A DNA stretch of 64,000 nucleotides from Rhynochetos jubatus (GCA_027574665.1 CM050666.1:4030001-4094000); one strand, 5' to 3'. Shown: positions 1 to 12,939, numbered from the stretch's first letter. The notes: a model not told the origin generated them from the letters alone. Numbers and translations: made by a program.

Positions 1-979
1 GGTTGAAGGCTACTAGAAGCAACTGTCTGTCAGCATATAGAACTGGTTCATACTATCCACTCCAGCTGGACATCTGACTTGCTTAGAGTCTTTAGTCTTT
101 CTTAAAGATGCTGCTCTGATGAATAATCTTTGGATAATGTGTGCTTCTGAGCGGCTTGCTTGTGTTTCTTTGTTGCTTTGTGCAGTTTCTTGTGTAAGCC
201 CAAAGGTTTGTCACATTTTTACATTTTCTTGGCTTGAATTTAGTAATTAATGGCTTTGTGTAGTGGAATTTCTGTGCATAAATGATAAACTGGATAAATA
301 TTGCTGGTAATTTTTTTTTAAAAAGTGAGGGTCAGGTTTTAACGTGCCGAGTAGGTCAAGTATTAGCTCTTGACTAAGATTTTCAAAACTGTCCTAAGCC
401 ATTTGAAATGGGTGTCCAACCCCCCTTGAAATATTGAAAATACTTTCCTTCAAGTACCTTGAAACATGGCTGAGATTAGCAGAACAGCCAAGAATAAAAG
501 ATTCCCAGTACTTTATGTGCAGTTGCTTCACTTTCAGCCCTACGCTGATGAGGGGCTCTGTGTGACTGCAAACACAGCTGCTGTTGGCTAAAATTGTTGG
601 TAACGTCTGACCACAGCTCGCTCACAGCTGTGCGAAGGGTCCAGGGCTGTGTCTTAGAGAAGTTGATACCTTCTGGTATCTCTACTGTTCTCGTGCCATC
701 ATATTCCTCTTATCCTTTCTGGGTAAAACACAGGTGCTCCTAAGAGATGCAGCAACTTTTGCTTCTGAAAGGACCATGCTGACAAGACTGCAGCTTAAAG
801 GATGAGGCCTAGGGTCAGTTTTAAGATTAGCCTCTGGCTTTGGCTGGCTCAGTTAATCCTTTGAGGAGGATTTCAGCCACACATGGTCCTGTGCCAATAG
901 TGACCGCTAAAATCTCACTGCTGAGCTTTATTGGCTGAATTATCTCTGATGCCACAAGAACACCACTCTGGAGTGACCT
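1..979. other. Non-coding stretch, nothing identified
   Basis: No open frame, repeat of a family I recognise, or splice-site pair stands out. Composition is even and slightly AT-rich. It may be intronic or intergenic. Confidence 0.6.
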
Positions 980-1215
980 TCGTAGTTGATCTGGTTCTAA
1001 TTATAATCCAAGTAGTTTTAAACATTCATTTAAATGTCATCTTAATTGCAACCTAATTTCTTCAATTGTAGCCCATTCATCAGTTGTTAATCATTTTTTA
1101 ATTGTGTGGAAAGTTTGAAGGGTTAGTAACAAGTCATTTGTTAGCTAGAGGTCATGGAAAGGGTTATAAAAATTGCTTGACTAATTTTAAATAATAAATT
1201 AACAAAAGGATGTAC
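980..1215. promoter_or_regulatory. Candidate conserved non-coding element, TAAT-rich
   Basis: This AT-rich stretch has many TAAT/ATTA cores, the minimal homeodomain site, including TTCTAATTATAATCC, TCTTAATTGCAAC and GTTAATCATTTTTTAATTG. It has no simple-sequence repeat and no coding potential. Dense homeodomain cores in otherwise complex sequence are typical of developmental enhancers. Conservation is inferred, not seen. Chance AT-richness is the main alternative. Confidence 0.35.
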
Positions 1216-4200
1216 ACCCAAATTTTAAGGTATTTCAATATGTGCTTGTGCAAAATAAGGATCACAAGTCAGGAAGGATGAATCTTATTTCTTGTACAAA
1301 TATGGATGTTGGACATCTGTCGTGAGTGAAATGCTGTGCTGCCCTTGTTTCTCGGGAAAACAGGGAATGACAAAATGGAAGTTTTTAATGTCATTTAATT
1401 TTGAATTGCTTGGAAATTACTAATGAGCTTGTGATTGTAATCTTTAAAGGCATGCACATTCTGTGAAAGAACCAAAGAGGAAAGAAAACCAGTGTCTTTT
1501 TCAAGATTTTTTTTACAAATAAAATCTCTTCACTGTTTCTAGTAAGACCAGCTGTGAAGAGGAGTCACTGGAAAAAAGAAAGGATGTGAAGCTGGAATGA
1601 AACAGCGTTTAGGATCACATTCGTCACTTCCTTGGGCTCTGATCTTGTATTTCAGTTCGTGGCTCGGCTTTGTCTTGTTCATAAGGATGACCTTGTTCTT
1701 CACTTTGGGCTGTGAGCTGTGAAGAGTTTTCTCCTGCAGAAAATGTGAGACTCTGCACCTTGGTAGTGCTAGGATGAGACTGAAGGTGATAAGGAGCCCA
1801 GGCTGGAATAAACAGCTCATCAATTCCTTCTCTTTGGATATGGGTTCATGGTGTCAGTCTAAGCCTCTGGAGTTTGGGAAAGTCCACATTGTATGAAATG
1901 TTACAGGAGGTGCAAAAGTTCCCTGTAAACTGTGCTGAAGTAATGCCAAGAGCATCGCACTCTCACGTGAACAGCAGTCGAAAAGAAAATTTCTCTGTCC
2001 CCTCGCCACTCTGGAAAAATAAGGAGTCATCTCTAGATCTGGTCATATTTTCCTATAAGAGGCAGTATAGCAGGGAAGGACAAAATACTGTTCAATGAGA
2101 AAGCCTTGCTAAAAACTGTCTCACACAGAGTACAGGGATTTCTCACTCTCTCCTCCTCTGCTAAATTTTTGCATTCCCCAAATCATGACACTCGCAAATT
2201 GGCTGTGCAGATGAAAGTTGCTGTTTATTTTCTCAGTCATCCTCCTTTGCCTTACTTCTCAGCTTTGTATTTCTTAACTTTTATTCCTTATAAGAAAGAC
2301 TGCAAGACTGTCTTACTCTCCTCTTCCAGCTGCATGAGAGATGCCTGCCATGTGATTTACTGCCGAGTTGGGGGAACGATTTGTATCCGAAGGTCCCTCC
2401 ATTTAGCTGTAATTTAGAGCCATTTCTTAAATTCCCCTGAAAATTAATTTCTGTGAGCTTCCCCTGCTTTGTACCCAGCCCAGAAAATAAATACGCATCA
2501 TCTTCAGGATAGGTTCCAATCAACATATGGGCAGAAGTGAAGAGAGCGATTGGAAATTGAAAGCGGCTCTTTGCCATATATCAAGAAGGTATTTAGGATA
2601 TATTGTCTTCCCTTACGGGATGTGAAGGGAGCTACAGGCAAAGCTCACGTATGGAGCACTCTCACCGGAAGGAACAGATTACCAGAGGAAAAAATCCTGT
2701 AGAAAATGCCTGTGACAGAGCAGCCCAAATATACTTTGTTCTGTTGGGACTTTATAACCCCAGTGCACTATAATATTACCCTTTCTTTCCTGAGTTTCCC
2801 TCTCCCCATGTTCCCCCCTGAGACTGGCAGCCCTGAGGAATTTGTCTTTTCTGAAGAGAGGAGAAGAGGAAAAGAAGAAGGTAAAATAAAACAGCTAACA
2901 AAGGGGTAAGGCCCAGTTTTGATGACCCTGGCAGCTCCCACACATCACAGTCACACACTCGCTGTCACACACTCCCACCTGGGGAGGCTGTACACCGTGT
3001 GGCAGCCCAAAGGCCAACTTCCATATGAACTGGATCCAGCTACAAACTAACAACTTCACAGTTAAAGATTAATCTGGTTTCACTGAGTATATTTTATATT
3101 TTGCTTAGTATTTCCCAGCATGAAGCACCTGTTTTTCTCCCTTCTTTTCATTTCTTTTCAGTTTCAGAGAAAGGGTGAGTTCCAAATGCAGAGGAAACTT
3201 CTCTCCCTCTCCACAGTGCTGCCTCCGTCCTCGGCAGAGGAGGGGGTGATGTTGCTGTACTCCAGGACAGAGATTGGTAGAGTCCAGTCTAGAAAAATGG
3301 TGCTGGTTCCATGAAAACAGGAGTTTTGTCCTGGTGACTTTGTGCTGACAGCTGTGAAGCAGACATGTGGTTGAAGATTTGTGTTTGGTTTTGAGGTTGG
3401 CCTTGGTTTCCTTCTTCATAATGAAATCTTCTAAGGGTTTTCTGTTTGTATGTTTGTTTTATATTTTTTAAAAATGTCTATTGTTTGTGCCTTGAAAGTA
3501 CCAGAAACAAGGTTACTTCCGTTTTCCTGAAGGACTACTTGTATTTCCCATATATACTCTGTACTCTGGAATTTAACTGAAGAGACAAGCGAATTTTTCA
3601 GGAAAGTTATTTATGTCTGTTAATATTAATAGTGTTAAGTATTGAGAAAAACACTCCAAAATCCAGAGATGGCTAAATGGTTTATTGCCATCTTCCTTTC
3701 CTTCTGCAGTTCTTCCAGCCTTTCATGTCACTGGATGTCACTGTTTCTGTGACAACCGGCGAAGTCTAATGACACCTGCATGTGGCAGGAGAAAACACCC
3801 CACAGCAGAGGGTTGGGTGAGGGAGCTCCCTGCTGTTATCGAGCAAAGAAAACTTAGGAGTAGTTTATCCTTCATTTGCACTTCAGTCAAACGCCATTTG
3901 GAGTAGTTCTACTTCAAGTAGTGGAGAGCTTTGGACTTTACACCTCCACTTTTCCTGTGGAAAATGTCAAAACGAAAAAATACAAACTGTGTCCGTTATG
4001 GGTAGTCAGCCCAACCTGGACTGCAGCCTGGGACCATGGGGAAACTTGAACAGAAATAGATTTCTTTCTAACGCTGTCAGCGATTCTGTACAGAACGTTA
4101 CAGGTGCCATGTTCTTCTGAATACGTAGGAGAACTTGAGATATTTCTAACGGGGACTTCATCTAAAACTGGATGGAACAGCGATCTGATAAAACACTTCT

Positions 4201-7200
4201 GAGCAGCTAAAAATCCCTTTGTTTTGGCTTTGATCTTTGTAACTGTGTGTGAAAGGGAGATAATCAAGCTCGTGCATGGTTCGGAGTGAAGGTGTCCGCA
4301 GGAGGGTTTGCTGGATTGCCAGACTGGTTTGCAGGTTTGAAATGGAGCCTTTAAATCTGGGGTGGGCTCAGGTGAGGCTGTCATTACTTCTTCTCCCACT
4401 GTTTCCAGTTGCAGCTATTGTGAGTGCTGCAGACTTGAGTTTGGCTTGGCAAGAGGTTAGAATAGTTTTACAATTCCAACTTTATCCTGACTAATACACT
4501 TGAAAAGAGTGAGAAAAGATAATCAAGTGAGAAAGAATGAGTGATTCCAGATCACAGCTTGGTAAGAATTAATTTCCTATAATTGCTGAATTGATGTAGT
4601 CAGTAACCAGGGTCTGTAACAGACAGAAAACATCCAGAGGGGTAGTGAACAGTGTTCTTACCCAAGGAACCCTTTTGTAAAGGAGAACTATATTAAAACC
4701 TCTGTGTTAATTGTCAAGGAGTGAATTAGTTTGGGATTCCTCTGTACAAAAAAGTATCAGCAATATCCTAGAGACAGCTCTCTCTGGCCCTTTGCTTAGG
4801 GGTTATGGTTATTTAAGATTTCAGGCGTTTAGTAGGATGTGTCCTTGTTATACCACACTGAGACTTTTGGCTAACTATGTATATTAGCGGTGTTAGTAGT
4901 CGGAACACTGTCAGTAGTGTACTTCTAATATGTGAAGGTGTGCTGTGACCCCAGGTCTCCCTATAAAGGGAGAACGTTGTGAAATATTGCATCCTGGCTA
5001 CATTTTCTTTTTCCTCCAGGAATCTCCGTGCATCTTTAGACAGTGGTGCTGCTTGTAGGAAAAAAACCCTCTTGCTTTCAGAGGCAGTAAATGCTAAACA
5101 GACCAACTGGTGATCCAGCCCCTTTCTCCCCTGAGCCTTTCCAGGGGAAATTTTCTGTGAATGACTTTAGCAGAACCTCTTGGAGAGTCATGAAATACAC
5201 AGCGATGAGATCACAAGGACTCTATTTAATAGGATTTCTTTTTTGGGGTCCCAAGAGTAATGTCATGCCAATAATTCACCACTGCAGCTCCCTTTCTGTT
5301 TCTTAACAGTGCTGAAGAACCCTAAACAGCTTCCTTCTGAAAAAAGCATGCCTGCAGTTCAAGGGCCTGGACCAAAATGCACAGCAGTCAGTAAACACTA
5401 ATTTAAGTAATCTTTATATAAATCTGATACCAAACCTGTTTGACCCCAGTAAGTCTCAGACTTGTGTCAGGTTCAGGTTTCAATGCATTTCACCCTTGTC
5501 AATTAGAAAACAGAAACAAACCAAAAAACCTCAAACCCGGAGAGCAGCAAGGAAAATGCTATTTTGAAGGATGGACTTGGGCCAGACCAGGAAATGTTGA
5601 GTTATCCCATCAAATTCATTAAAGTAAACATATTTACAAATACATTCATACTCGGCTCTGGCTTTGCATAGAGAATTCGCATAGTAAACAGGGAAAATAG
5701 AACCATTGTCCAAAACGGAAAACGTTTCCTGAACTCGCTTAACTTTCCTTTCTAGGGGAGAAATAAAATCTAGGAGAGAGGTAGGCTTTGTAGCCAGATC
5801 TTACAGATCATTTGAAGGGGATGTGAACAAGCCAAGTGTTTTCCAGATTCCAGACCTGAGGAAGGACCTGTCCTGAGGGGTTGATGGTTAGAGCATTTCA
5901 GCTGGACTCTGTAGCATTCTCTCTCAAGTCCTCAGTATAAATGAGATACTTCCTATAGCTCTCAGGTCTTTGAATCACACCCAAATGAGAATGTGATCTG
6001 TCCTGGGCGACCTGGCTACGTGTCTGTGTTGTAGGTGGATTCACTAGGTAAAACAAGTCATTCAACCATGAGTTTTTATTGTGAATTTGGGGGCTTTTTT
6101 GAGCATTTCTGTACCATTGGATGATCTCATTTGAAAAGTCTTGTTCTCGTAACACTGGTATTTGGGAAGACAGGCCAAACCAGTGGGAATTAAATCTATA
6201 TAGTGATTTTTGGATGACTGAGCTACCGGATGATTATGCTAAGTATAACTGGTGAATGGGATGGCACTTATCTTTCACTGCCCAGAGTCATTGTCCTTTA
6301 GCAACCCCCTGAAGCCTCAGTCTTGTCTCTCATCTCTTTAGACAGATCATCGACATCTCCCCCAGTCCATTCTTCTCTTAAAGGGGATGTTAAGCAGGAA
6401 CATGGGATTAAAGAAAGTGAAGTTTGCTTGCAGCTGCTCTGTCCTGTCTGTTCCACTTAGCATCAGTGCTATTAAATGCCTTCTTTTGGGTGTCAGGTTC
6501 TGTATGTGCGTAGCACCAGATTGCCAGCACAATCCAATGCGCTGATCACTCTCCCTTCACTGATTGGTTCCACCTTTGTATCTGCTTCCTACCCCACCGA
6601 CTAGTGTCAGCAGCCTATTTGATGTTGAATGAATTAGCACCAAAGCAATAACTGATAAAAAATACATATTACCACCAAGCTAACTACAAAGAAGGAATTG
6701 GCTTCCTGAAGTTAGCATCCAGTAAGCATCTGGGAATTCTCAGTGTCTAGGAGCAGACTACATTTTGCCACAAGTATTTTACCTTGATTAAAAATTTCTC
6801 CCAAAGGAAAGAACCGATTTCAACACACAAATAGTATTTTGTGCTCAGGCTCTCAAACTAAAGGTTTTTCCCTCACACAAGTGTGGAGTTTGACACCACA
6901 CGAGGAAGTTGTCTTTCGCTCGGAATGGGCATTGTGCACTTGTTACAGTTTTTACGCATCTAAGCGTGAAATTTCCTCCAAGTACATGGATGTTGACAGG
7001 GCAGAGGATATGCATGTCCCAAGCTAATCGTTGGAGAGAAACATGCAAATAAAAGCAGTGATAATAATGAGAATGGGCAGCTCATGTCCATGAGCTTTTT
7101 GGGAACGAACAAAATCCTGGCTGCTGTGGTGGACTAAAGCCAGAGAAATCTCTCTTATTTTTTTGGGGTCATTTGTGGAACATCCTCAGTATTGTTTTCA

Positions 7201-7813
7201 AAGGAAGGGAAATTTCTGGGAAATCTTTCATAAGTGTTTTTATCTGAAATTTGATGTCCAACTGCAGAGACTGTCCCTGATATGCAGCACTGGTCCTTGT
7301 ACGTGTTTTTTGTTAAAGCCTTTTGTTCATGTCTCAGCCCTAACTTCAGTGAAATTACCTCATTAGGGAATTTGGTCTGCCGCTGTGACTGAGACAGAGC
7401 TCCAAGGGGTCTCGCACAAACAGGTACGTGGCACCTCTGTAGAAGAGCTCCCTTACCTCTGAGGGGAAAAACGGTTCTCTGAGAATCCTGATGGCTGTTT
7501 GAGATCACATACATAATCCTCAGTTTTAAGAATTCCCAGGAACATCCTTTCCTACCAGGTCACCAAACAATGCTGTCCACTCTGGATACATTGGAATCTA
7601 TGGCAGATAAAAGTGAGAGTTTTTGCTGGAGAAGATATACTTGAAATATTTCCCTAAAAGCATCCTTCTTTCCAACAAGAGCTGTGGGTGAAGGTGTCTT
7701 GTAGCATGGGTTCTTCCCATGAACAGAGCACTACAGTTTTTGCTGCTGCAGTGTTAAGAACCCTCAACCTTGTCTTACTGATATCTTTATCAAATTCTTG
7801 TTGAAACACATTT
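1216..7813. other. Gene-free stretch with only short spurious frames
   Basis: Only short open frames of up to about 150 codons occur, with no recognisable domain and no supporting splice pair. Two polypyrimidine-plus-CAG acceptor-like sites (about 3135-3161 and 3686-3709) lack a convincing partner donor. No repeat family is recognised. I see nothing here that supports a gene. Confidence 0.6.
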
Positions 7814-7840
7814 AAAAAAAAAAAAAAACACACACACACA
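7814..7840. repeat. Poly-A followed by (CA)6 microsatellite
   Basis: Fifteen A residues (7814-7828) run directly into six CA units (7829-7840). A poly-A tail adjoining a dinucleotide run can be the end of a retroposed sequence, but no recognisable retroposon body lies upstream. Confidence 0.9.
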
Positions 7841-7996
7841 ACCCAGCAGTGAAAGCTCTAACTTAACGCCTCATGTTCTTCTCAGATTTCCAAAGCACTG
7901 AGGCCTTGAGAATATGTTTCCAATATCCTCTCATCTCTCTCTGTTAGTGTTTTACTCAGCTCCATGCTGTGGAGGTCCTGACCCCTGCAATCTCCA

Positions 7997-8019
7997 GGGG
8001 AAGGGGGCGGGAAGGGGGG
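7997..8019 (+). other. Potential G-quadruplex tract
   Basis: Four G runs of 4, 5, 3 and 6 are separated by loops of 2, 1 and 2 bases on the plus strand, which fits the G3+N1-7 rule. It lies about 40 bp upstream of the enhancer-like segment at 8060-8300. Confidence 0.7.
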
Positions 8020-8059
8020 TCAGGCCATGTTAGAAAGCTGCAGGCCACAGCCTGTGAAA

Positions 8060-8300
8060 TAAGCCCGGTTTCCTCGACTCCTTTAATACATTTAACCTGG
8101 AAGAGGCCGTTGCCGACCAAAGATTAGATTACCAATGTTGGCATGTTTGGCCTAACAAATGGCAAATGGATGACGTGCCAGGCAACAGCTAATCACTGTT
8201 GACACAGATCTATTGCGAGGCCTTTTAGAGGAGGGGATAGTTCATGTCTGCAACGAAGTTTTGTCTTGACGACTGAAAAGAGAGTTGAGAAGGCCACCGG
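8060..8300. promoter_or_regulatory. Candidate conserved non-coding element (enhancer-like)
   Basis: This is a complex, non-repetitive stretch with TAAT/ATTA-type sites (GATTAGATTACC, GCTAATCACTG), an ATF/CRE-like half-site in GGATGACGTGCC, and two copies of the short motif GGCAA. It has no usable open frame. The texture, balanced base composition with closely packed factor-site cores, resembles vertebrate conserved non-coding elements. The call rests on pattern recognition; no alignment could be made. Confidence 0.45.
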
Positions 8301-9796
8301 AGTACCTGTCTCTTTGAATCTGAGGACTCCCAAACTGTGTGTCATTTTTTAAAGGTCTCACTGGCCCTCTCAGAGGACGATCTAAATGTCCCGGCCTCCT
8401 CCAGGCAGTAGGACATGAGAGCTTGAACCTTTCTCATAGCAAACCTGCTCTGTGTGTATATCTATATATACACCTATATCTTGACTGTCACTAAATCCTG
8501 GGGAAGAACGAATATGAATCATTTCTGCAGTGTCGATTTGAAAGGATAGTAGGGTCAACCAGCCTTACTTAGAGAAATGTTTTTCTAAATGCCTTTCCCT
8601 GGTCAAGGCTTTGAAAGTGTTTTCTGGCTCCATTTCTGTGACATGTCTCTCACAAGAGGATAGAAGTGGGAGATAATGACTTGAGATGCAGCCGGTCTCT
8701 CTGGCTGAGCCAGGCTGCTTTGCAGTTCTTGAGCTTAATTTGAAATTGTCTGTTCTTTGGTTCCTCTAATGTCTAAAAGTCTGTGTTAATCTTTCTTTTG
8801 CATGCTGCCGAGTACTTTCACCTCTGCTCTTGGGTCACAGAAGAATGGACGTAGTAATTCTTATTCCAGGTGCACCATGTTTTGTGTGTTGTAGTTCCAG
8901 ATTTATGCTATTTTAATTTTTTTGGAGTGTGGAATGGATAAGGTCTGGGAAAGACTGTGGTGACAGAAAAAGATTTTCCTAAATGATAGATTGTCTTTGC
9001 TATTAGTACTTTGCATCCAGAATGTTCTTTACATTATGTGATTGAATCTCAGACTTTTTCACACACTCCAGTGCGATACAGCTGCACTTACCTCCCCTTC
9101 AGTCCGTGATTCAGCCTGGCTTACGTTCACTCGGTACCATTGCACAGAAGTGCATTTTGCCCCCTTATAAATACTCTGATGAAACTCATCAGAGCAAGTA
9201 GCAGAGCCTGGTTCCTCACTCTGTTCTGTGCGCTGCTTGCTCATATTCTCTAAGCTCTTTTGCTTTCACAATAATATTTTTCCCATAACTTTTGAGTTGT
9301 GTTTTGAGCCATTCCTTCTCTGAGTTTGCTTTTGAGCTTGCTTGGCTTTCTAAACTTCCTTCTCAAGGGGAGCAGAGTCGATGCTGTTATGGTTTCCACC
9401 CTTGGGTGTGAGGCTTCTTTTCATATCACTTCCCATAACGTCTGTGCATTCTTTCAAGTGGAGACTCGACGTGTGTACTTGTCACTGCGATCTCCGTCTC
9501 CTTTCTTGTGTGGGCCAGTGAGAAAGATCCCTCTTTGAGTGTAATCAGCCTGAATCTTGAAAGGTAGAGTTGTCTAATAGCTAACATGATCAGTCACAAG
9601 ATCTCAGTTCTTTCCTAGATACTCTCTTATATAGCCTTAGTCAGACTAATTGTCTTAGCTTTCCAGTTCTTCAGATCTAAAATTAGTTGGAAATGTCTTA
9701 CTGAATAAGTGAGCTCTGCATGCTTACCAGGGCAGCAAGGAGGAGGAACAGAGTCGCTCTGAGCCACTTAATAGTCTAAGCAAGATCAGGGAAGGA
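8301..9796. other. Non-coding stretch, little identified
   Basis: A short TA-rich hairpin (GTGTATAT CTAT ATATACAC) lies at about 8453-8472. A good donor-like site on the minus strand (reverse complement of ACTTACCT near 9087) has no matching acceptor. Nothing else is supported. Confidence 0.55.
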
Positions 9797-9868
9797 GATT
9801 GCAGTGAGGTCCTCTTTGAGAGCTCTTACTCTGATTGCAGTGAGCCCCTGTTTGAGGCAGTAAGACTG
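9797..9868. repeat. Imperfect 36-bp tandem duplication
   Basis: Two adjacent units start with GATTGCAGTGAG at 9797 and 9833. They share a second block (CTNTTTGAG) and diverge toward the end. It is an old local duplication with no coding content. Confidence 0.65.
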
Positions 9869-11273
9869 ATCTTTTAGTCTGTTTTGAACCCTCTGAGCAA
9901 AATCAAAGAGCATTTAGGTGATATCTGTCTATCAGGAGATCCATAGGCTGTGTTTTCCATGAGGAGAGATGACTGCATAGAATGTGGAGGTAGTAGGAGA
10001 TGGAAGGGGTGGGGAAGAGTACTTTAGCGAAGTGGAGAACATAACACGCTGAAGCTTGGCGTCTAGTAAGCAGCAAACAGTCTGCTCAGCTGAGCCTTAG
10101 ATCTAGACTCAATGGAGAAGACATCCATCTTGTTTGCCTCATTGAACTGATAATGTTAGATCCATAGCCTTTCTTTCTGCTTTCCTGTTAGGATTTAGAG
10201 CTCATATGCTCGGTGGCAGAATATCATTCTGGTACCTTTCTTAAGAAGGTCATCTGTACAATTGCATCTGATGCTGTTGACAGCCTGGTCGGCTGCCAGT
10301 CAACTTTATCTTTGGTGTCTGATTTCAGTTATGAGAATTTCTGTTGCAGATCAACCTTGTACACCTAGATGCTTCAGATCTTCATGAACCTTGTCAGACT
10401 AGGATGTATCACGCGTAATTTTTCCTTGGTCCAGAACTCATCTTACCTAATTTTAGGCATGTAACATGTCAAGTTGAAGTGAACCGTCTAGATTTGTAAT
10501 ACAATCAGTGAAGAAATATAGGAAGTTCTGCAGGGAGTATTCATTCTGTCTTGAAATGTGAGGGGTGTGATTGAAACCGAGGAGTAGTCCTTGGGAATCA
10601 CCTGTCTTTTGCAGATAATGGGAATCTAGGTGACTAATTTAGATGTGGAAAGCTATTAGTCATAGGAAATGCATCCCAACTTTTGAGATTATGCTAGAAC
10701 TTGAAGATTGAGTACCTCTGGGAACAATGTAAGATCTCCAGGACCCTTCAGTACCATGCCAATAAAGTCTTGCTGAATATACTATGTGCTGTAGCAGGAA
10801 TGGCTAGGGCTCTGTGAAATTGCTGTTCTTCCTTCCCATGCGCTCCTGGAGTTTGGACAGTGGCTCATTACTGGAGAAGGCAGTGCTGCGCCTTGGCTCC
10901 TTTCCTGTTCCTGGCTATTGGGATGGCCTGCACTGACAAGATGTCACTCTATTTAATTTCTAGCCAGGCTATCCAGTACCAAAAGGAGTGTGAGATTTGT
11001 CTTTCTGAACACAGTTACTGAGAGAAGAGCACTGAGTGTGGCTGCACATTGGTGAGGCTCATGCATTTGTGAGTCCTGATGTTTTTTTCATTGGTTTTTT
11101 ACATGCTGGATTGGGAGTATTGTTTTTACATCTCTATCTGATTTGGGGAATACTTTAATGTTTTGTTTAGCTTTAGTAACTGAAGGAATTAATGAGTCTC
11201 TTTACCTTATGTACATGTGTGAGTGGGATAAATTTCTGTGAAGGCCAAGTCTCTCTTGCCAAGGTGGACTCAC
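9869..11273. other. Non-coding stretch, nothing identified
   Basis: No sizeable open frame, known repeat or paired splice signals. The text between about 10050 and 10780 is complex and could be an unrecognised decayed repeat, but no end or family signature is visible. Confidence 0.5.
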
Positions 11274-11298
11274 TTTTGATCTTAGAGTTGGGGTGGAC
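11274..11298 (-). other. Candidate 25-nt microexon, minus strand
   Basis: Read on the minus strand, a pyrimidine-rich tract ending in TTCTTCCTCCTGCAG precedes a 25-nt segment, which is followed by the donor GTGAGT (AAAA|GTGAGT). Both signals match consensus well. A length of 25 nt is not a multiple of three, so use as a cassette would shift frame. No flanking exon is identified. A chance pairing of good splice signals is quite possible in 64 kb. Confidence 0.2.
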
Positions 11299-12045
11299 CT
11301 GCAGGAGGAAGAAGGCAAGAAATTGTAGTTGTAGGCACATTGTGGTCAATTTGCAGTGTTGCCATTGAAACCAATAAATTTATACACAGGTGTAAGAATA
11401 CTGCAAAATACAACCATGAAAGGTAATTTTGCATTTGCATTTAAGTGTGTGCTTATGTCTTTTGTTACATGTGCTGGGATTGTGTGCCCTCAGTTTGTTT
11501 GTTACGTGTACCCCATGCTTGGGTACATAGAAATGTGTGTAGTCGTCAGACCTATGGTCCCCATCCAATTTAAAATGCTAACTGTCCAAATAAAAATGAG
11601 AGAGGGAAACAAAAATTATTTTTTTTTTTTTGCCAAGAGATATGTTTGCTGCTTTCGTTTTCTTTGGAAATGAAGAGAGAAATATGGGAGGAGGCCAAAG
11701 GGGGTGAATTTGTGTGTAAGGAGACTGGAGTTGGGAAAGACAAGGACTGTATTGCTGTATGGCTCAGGAAAGTCTCATCAACCTCTGTCTGGGATGCTGA
11801 AAGCTGTTCCTTGGTCATGCATGCAAAGGCTATGAGATGGGGGCAGAGTAGGACCTGGGGGAAGGAAGAGAAGAGAGCGAAGATGTTGAAGGGGGTGGGG
11901 AAGATGTGGAAAAAACAAAACAGTTACAGGGCAGAGGAAGGGAGGATGGGTTTAGTTTAATTAGGAGGGAGCATGAGAGAGAGCTCAAACAGCACACACA
12001 CACACACCCTCTGCTCCACACCCTCACCCCCCAGAAAAAAAAAAT
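11299..12045. other. Low-complexity stretch: poly-T, GA-rich block, CA repeat
   Basis: There is a T run at about 11618-11631, a purine-rich (GA/GGA) block at about 11840-11990, and a short (CA)n run at 11993-12007. The open frames in this stretch (up to 105 codons) follow this biased composition and look spurious. Confidence 0.7.
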
Positions 12046-12049
12046 TCAT

Positions 12050-12330
12050 CACACCGATTTTTTCATGGTCTGGCAGTCAAGTGATAAAATTATCAGATGA
12101 GGGTCCCATTCTCCTTTCCCGCAGTCACTTTCACCAAGTGCACCACATCTGAAATAATGAAGCAGATTTGATTAAATTTTCGCTGGCTGAAGCAGCCACG
12201 CTAATTTGGAGATGGGCTTATTAGTTTAATGACCGATCCGAATAATCAGAATTCATTAGCATTAGTGCCACTATTGTCAGCTCAACATTAGCCCTGGGCT
12301 CCAGCACACAAAGATGCATAGTTATATATT
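12050..12330. promoter_or_regulatory. Candidate conserved non-coding element, homeodomain-site cluster
   Basis: Between about 12155 and 12290 there are nine TAAT/ATTA cores in roughly 135 bp, interleaved with GC-containing complex sequence, not a simple AT run. Upstream lies TTTCACCAAGTGCACC, which combines a T-box-like half-site with an NKX-type CAAGTG. There is no coding potential. This is the most enhancer-like segment in the window. Homeodomain binding to TAAT is established; enhancer function here is inference. Confidence 0.5.
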
Positions 12331-12939
12331 TATATAGGGAGAGGCTGTATTTATACACAGTGAAAGGGAGAGGGAGAAAGCGAAAGAAAACCTATACATG
12401 TGCATTTACATTTTATATACTCTTATTCTTATCCCTTACTGCATATCCTTGTCTATTAGCAATCTACTAAAAGAATCAAACTATAATGAGGCTTTGTGAG
12501 AATGTCGCCCGTGTCAGCCATGGGTAATCCAGCCTGACGCCCAGGGTAGGTAAACTTTGGGGTCCAATTTGCAGATAAAGGCAGTCAGGGTTTTCTTCCT
12601 ATAAGATGCTGTTGACTTTGATGGCCGTTACTTGGATCTGGAGATTCTACGAAGGTGCTTAGGGTTTGGAGGTGGGAGAAGCTCCAAGAGAAGCTGAGAG
12701 ATTTAAAGGTATTTAATCTGCTTCTCACAAGGCACGTTTGAAATGAGCTGTCAGTTGGTGAAAGGTTCTTAGAAAGACTTTGGGCCTCATTTTCTGTCAT
12801 TGTGAAGGTATGATCTGGTAGTTCTTTCGACCAAAGTCAATGAAGCTTGTAGAAGGTTGGCTTAAATGAAGAGAAAAGAAATTCAGTTCCCAAAGCTCCG
12901 ATGGTGGTAGCAACTTAGCTGTCAGCTCCAACTACTGCT
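12331..12939. other. Non-coding stretch between two enhancer-like segments
   Basis: It contains a short GA-rich patch at about 12360-12390 and otherwise complex sequence. A 71-codon minus-strand frame at 12585-12800 has no recognisable features. Nothing supports a gene. Confidence 0.55.

Noticed and set aside
3135-3180. Acceptor and GGTGAGT donor 12-13 nt apart
   Set aside because: Too short to be credible without other evidence, and no flanking exon is seen.
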